From Sideroxydans sp. (GTDB lineage: Bacteria; Pseudomonadota; Gammaproteobacteria; Burkholderiales; Gallionellaceae): 8,155 nt of DNA. The notes under the pieces are model-generated. The model saw only the letters and a program-made list of their open reading frames with translations. It searched no databases and was not told the DNA's origin. Position numbers and translations under genes: made by a program. The stretch's first letter is position 1. Each line of letters opens with the position of its first letter. Positions 5,812-8,155 of the stretch are shown here, in pieces. Location of the stretch: positions 1 through 8,155 of the forward strand of contig JAGVFD010000152.1 of NCBI GenBank assembly GCA_020057805.1, given 5' to 3'.

Positions 5812-6699
5812 TTAAACGGGGAACACGCCCGTAGATAAGTAACGGTCGCCGCGATCACACACGATGAATACGATGGTGGCGTTTTGTACTTGTTGCGAGA
5901 GGCGCAAGCCCACGCTTAATGCGCCGCCCGATGAGACACCACAAAAAATACCTTCTTCTTTGGCTAAACGACGCGTCATTACTTCGGCGTCTTGCTGCCC
6001 CACGTACGCCACCTCATCCACATTTTGGGGGCTGTAAATTTTAGGTAGATAGGCTTCGGGCCATTTGCGAATACCAGGGATTTGAGCGCCCTCTTCCGGT
6101 TGCACCCCAATCACTTGAATAGCGGGATTGTGTTCTTTGAAAAAACGCGAGCAGCCCATGAGCGTGCCCGTCGTGCCCATGCTGCTCACAAAATGGGTGA
6201 TGCCGCCCTGTGTGTCACGCCAAATTTCGGGAGCCGTCCCTTCATAGTGCGCAAGCGGATTATCAGGATTGGCGAACTGGTCGAGGATGATTCCACGCCC
6301 AGCATCGCGCAGTTTTTCTGCGGTGTCGCGCGCCAGCTCCATACTGCCCGCTTTAGGCGTGAGGATGAGTTCTGCACCAAAGGCGCGCATGGTTTGGCGG
6401 CGTTCGATGCTTTGATTATCCGGCATCACCAAAATTAAGTTGTAGCCGCGCATGGCTGCCGCCATTGCCAGTGCAATGCCCGTGTTGCCACTAGTCGCTT
6501 CAATAAGCGTGTCGCCTGGCTTAATCGCGCCGCGTTCCTCTGCGCGCCGAATCATGGAAAGCGCAGGTCTATCCTTCACCGAGCCTGCCGGATTATTGCC
6601 TTCCAGTTTGGCGAGGAGGATGTTTGAAGTGTTGCCGGGGATGCGTTTTAGTCTGACTAGGGGCGTGTTACCTACAAAGTCATCAAGTGTTTTATACAT
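5812..6699 (-). CDS. cysM: O-acetylserine sulfhydrylase B, CysM
   Basis: PLP enzyme that makes cysteine from O-acetylserine and sulfide (or S-sulfocysteine from thiosulfate in the CysM type) in the cytoplasm. The N-terminal segment VGNTPLVRL, the PLP lysine Lys42 in AGSVKDR, the substrate loop TSGNTG (69-74) and the phosphate loop GTTGT (175-179) are all present. CysM rather than CysK is indicated by KLEGNNPAGSVKDR, the HFVSSMGTTGT block, GIRKWPEAYLP (209-219) and CDRGDRYLSTGVF near the C-terminus, where CysK has PxSGERYLS. The 295 residues stop about 8 residues short of E. coli CysM, losing only a variable tail. ATG 6699 has a weak GGA 8 bases upstream. It lies 81 bases after cysK with a terminator between them. 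In many betaproteobacteria cysM follows hldD directly. Confidence 0.96.
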   Translation of the reverse strand: MYKTLDDFVGNTPLVRLKRIPGNTSNILLAKLEGNNPAGSVKDRPALSMIRRAEERGAIKPGDTLIEATSGNTGIALAMAAAMRGYNLILVMPDNQSIERRQTMRAFGAELILTPKAGSMELARDTAEKLRDAGRGIILDQFANPDNPLAHYEGTAPEIWRDTQGGITHFVSSMGTTGTLMGCSRFFKEHNPAIQVIGVQPEEGAQIPGIRKWPEAYLPKIYSPQNVDEVAYVGQQDAEVMTRRLAKEEGIFCGVSSGGALSVGLRLSQQVQNATIVFIVCDRGDRYLSTGVFPV

Positions 6700-6732
6700 T
6701 TTTCAGTTCCATCATTTTTGTTCTAAAAATAG

Positions 6733-6763
6733 AAAACGCCAGCATGATAAATACTGGCGTTTT
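6733..6763 (-). terminator. Terminator after cysK
   Basis: A 10-bp stem (AAAACGCCAG pairing with CTGGCGTTTT) with an 11-base loop, 17 bases past the cysK stop, ends in a U-rich run on the minus strand. It separates cysK from cysM transcription at least partly; the arms also permit activity in the other direction. Confidence 0.8.
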
Positions 6764-6780
6764 GTTTTGCTCTGAATGAT

Positions 6781-7755
6781 TTAGATTGCGATACCCGCCG
6801 CGTCGAATAGGCCGTCAAATAAAATTGAGCTCAAATAACGCTCTCCCGAATCGGGCAGGATGACGACAATGGTCTTGCCTGCATTTTCTGGTTTCTTGGC
6901 GAGACGCACCGCCACGGCCACCGCAGCGCCGCACGAAATACCCGAAAGGATGCCTTCCTCACGCGCCAGTCGCCGCGCATACAACACCGCCTCTTCGTTG
7001 CTTACTTGCTCAATGTCATCAACCAGCGACATATCCAATGTGGCAGGAACAAAACCTGCGCCTATGCCTTGGATTTTATGCGGCGCAGGTTTAATTTCTT
7101 CGCCATTGCGTTTTTGACTGAGTACGGGGCTGGCAGAGGGCTCTACGGCAACCGAGCGGATGGCTTTGCCTTTAGTTTTTTTGATGTAACGCGAAATACC
7201 TGTAATCGTGCCGCCTGTGCCGACACCTGACACCAAGATGTCAATTTTTCCATCGGTGTCTTCCCAAATTTCAGGTCCCGTGGTGGCTTCGTGTATGGCA
7301 GGATTGGCGGGATTTTCAAACTGTTGCAGCAGCACGTATTTAGGGTCAGACGCGGCAATTTCTTTCGCTTTGGCAATTGCCCCGCTCATGCCTTTCGCGC
7401 CTTCGGTCAACACCAATTTAGCGCCATACGCCACCAGTAGTTTTCTACGTTCAACGCTCATTGTTTCGGGCATGGTAAGGGTGAGCGGTATGCCCCGTGC
7501 AGCCGCCACGAAAGCCAATGCGATACCCGTATTGCCGCTGGTAGGCTCAACGATTTCTTTGCCCGCCCCCAACACGCCTCGCTTCTCGGCATCGTCCACC
7601 ATCGCCACACCGATGCGGCATTTGACGGAATAGGCAGGATTGCGCCCTTCGATTTTGGCAAAAATGGTGGCCTGCGCCCCCTCACCGATGCGATTCAATT
7701 TAACCAAGGGCGTATGCCCGACAGATAGCGAATTATTTGCGAATACCTTCGACAT
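6781..7755 (-). CDS. cysK: O-acetylserine sulfhydrylase A / cysteine synthase CysK
   Basis: PLP enzyme for the last step of cysteine synthesis from O-acetylserine and sulfide. The 324 residues align with E. coli CysK (323) along the whole length. The PLP lysine is Lys45 in NPAYSVKCR, the substrate loop is PTSGNTG (71-77), and the phosphate loop GVGTGGT (177-183). [12 protein letters not shown] (226-237) and [10 protein letters not shown] (300-309) are the usual CysK blocks. GISCGAA (272-278) has Cys275 where E. coli has the second Ser of GISSGAA; the first Ser, which contacts the PLP ring nitrogen, is kept. ATG 7755 follows a strong GAGGAGA site. A 164-base gap separates it from hldD, and a terminator occupies part of that gap. 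No convincing CysB site or promoter could be recognised in the remainder. Confidence 0.97.
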   Translation of the reverse strand: MSKVFANNSLSVGHTPLVKLNRIGEGAQATIFAKIEGRNPAYSVKCRIGVAMVDDAEKRGVLGAGKEIVEPTSGNTGIALAFVAAARGIPLTLTMPETMSVERRKLLVAYGAKLVLTEGAKGMSGAIAKAKEIAASDPKYVLLQQFENPANPAIHEATTGPEIWEDTDGKIDILVSGVGTGGTITGISRYIKKTKGKAIRSVAVEPSASPVLSQKRNGEEIKPAPHKIQGIGAGFVPATLDMSLVDDIEQVSNEEAVLYARRLAREEGILSGISCGAAVAVAVRLAKKPENAGKTIVVILPDSGERYLSSILFDGLFDAAGIAI

Positions 7756-7867
7756 AATTTTCTCCTCGTTCGATTTACTAATGAATACCTAAAGTCTAAC
7801 GGAATTTACGCACAAGACTAACTAACCACTCGGCATAAGCTAGGAAGATTTTCATCTAACCCGACAC

Positions 7868-7898
7868 AAAAAAACCCGCCGTGCAATGCAGGGCGGGC
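7868..7898 (-). terminator. Terminator after hldD
   Basis: On the minus strand, CCCGCC pairs with GGCGGG (7892-7897 with 7875-7880) and is followed by seven U residues. An outer G-U and A-U pair extend the stem to 8 bp, and a small TGCA/TGCA inner helix may form in the loop. It starts about 22 bases after the hldD stop codon. Confidence 0.85.
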
Positions 7899-7919
7899 TA
7901 ATTTTTCAAAAGTAAAGCA

Positions 7920-8155
7920 TCAGACCGACTTCGCTAACATGTGCTTCACATAGTTGGCCGTGCCTTGCTCTACCGTGAGGAAAGCATTCACATAGCCCAC
8001 GTCACGCAAGGCTTGAATGTCAGCTTGTGTGTAGCTTTGATATTTACCACGCAAGGCATCGGGGAAGGGAGTGTAGCGAATAAGTTGCTGCTCATGCATC
8101 TGCGCAATGCTTAATGCGCTCTCTCCTTTTTCGGCACGCAAAGTATTGATGGTGG
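7920..8155 (-). CDS. hldD: ADP-L-glycero-D-manno-heptose 6-epimerase HldD, C-terminal part (cut by window edge)
   Basis: Only the last 78 codons are in the window; the reading frame is open to the right edge. The enzyme inverts C6 of ADP-D-glycero-D-manno-heptose to give the precursor of the LPS inner-core heptoses. The recognised part reads TINTLRAEKG, then LIRYTPFPDALRGKYQSYTQAD, then LRDVGYVNAFLTVEQGTANYV. These are the typical C-terminal substrate-domain segments of the family (compare IDMPEDIRDKYQYFTEA and KPFKTVAEGV in E. coli). The catalytic residues and the NAD(P)-binding Rossmann part lie outside the window. A start at ATG or TTG inside this stretch would be false, since the coding pattern continues upstream. 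Confidence 0.9.
   Translation of the reverse strand, partial: TINTLRAEKGESALSIAQMHEQQLIRYTPFPDALRGKYQSYTQADIQALRDVGYVNAFLTVEQGTANYVKHMLAKSV

Noticed and set aside
6082..6438. A 118-codon open frame on the plus strand opposite cysM
   Set aside because: It is a shadow of the conserved CysM coding frame with no domain.
7208..7633. A 141-codon open frame on the plus strand opposite cysK
   Set aside because: It is antisense to a fully conserved CysK, has a composition expected of a shadow frame, and shows no recognisable domain or ribosome site.
7756..7867. Promoter or CysB site upstream of cysK
   Set aside because: Only weak boxes such as TTAGAC and TAAATC could be found by eye; none was good enough to report.

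Overview
The window looks like chromosomal DNA from a betaproteobacterium, probably of the Nitrosomonadales/Methylophilaceae type. This is inferred from protein content and gene order (queG, tsaE and amiC together; hldD close to cysM) and from a moderate base composition judged by eye. No database search was possible.

Layout. Positions 1-109 (minus strand) hold a tRNA-Lys(CUU) gene and its terminator. Its promoter and 5' end lie inside the 3' end of queG (100-1236, minus), which encodes the last enzyme of queuosine synthesis. Head-to-head with queG, and overlapping it, is tsaE (1198-1731, plus), the ATPase of t6A tRNA modification. tsaE overlaps amiC (1707-3035, plus), a periplasmic cell-wall amidase. 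The amiC stop codon lies in the loop of a strong bidirectional terminator.

Positions 3066-5724 (minus) carry the accessory part: a compact three-gene operon. In transcription order it encodes a small fibronectin-III-like lipoprotein, a secreted subtilisin-like protease with an inserted domain of about 180 residues before its catalytic serine, and a small exported protein. That last protein is essentially a free copy of a subtilase propeptide and overlaps the protease stop codon by 4 bases. The likely reading is an exported protease made together with its own dedicated inhibitor or chaperone and a surface-anchored partner. This is the most interesting item in the window.

Positions 5812-7755 (minus) hold two O-acetylserine sulfhydrylase genes in tandem: cysK, a terminator, then cysM. 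Upstream of cysK is the 3' end of hldD (7920 to beyond the window edge), for LPS inner-core heptose synthesis, with its own terminator.

The flanking genes are housekeeping functions: tRNA modification, cell-wall cleavage, cysteine synthesis and LPS synthesis. The protease operon sits between them as a probable lineage-specific insertion. No gene-free stretch exceeds 300 bases, and no insertion sequence, CRISPR array or phage gene was seen.
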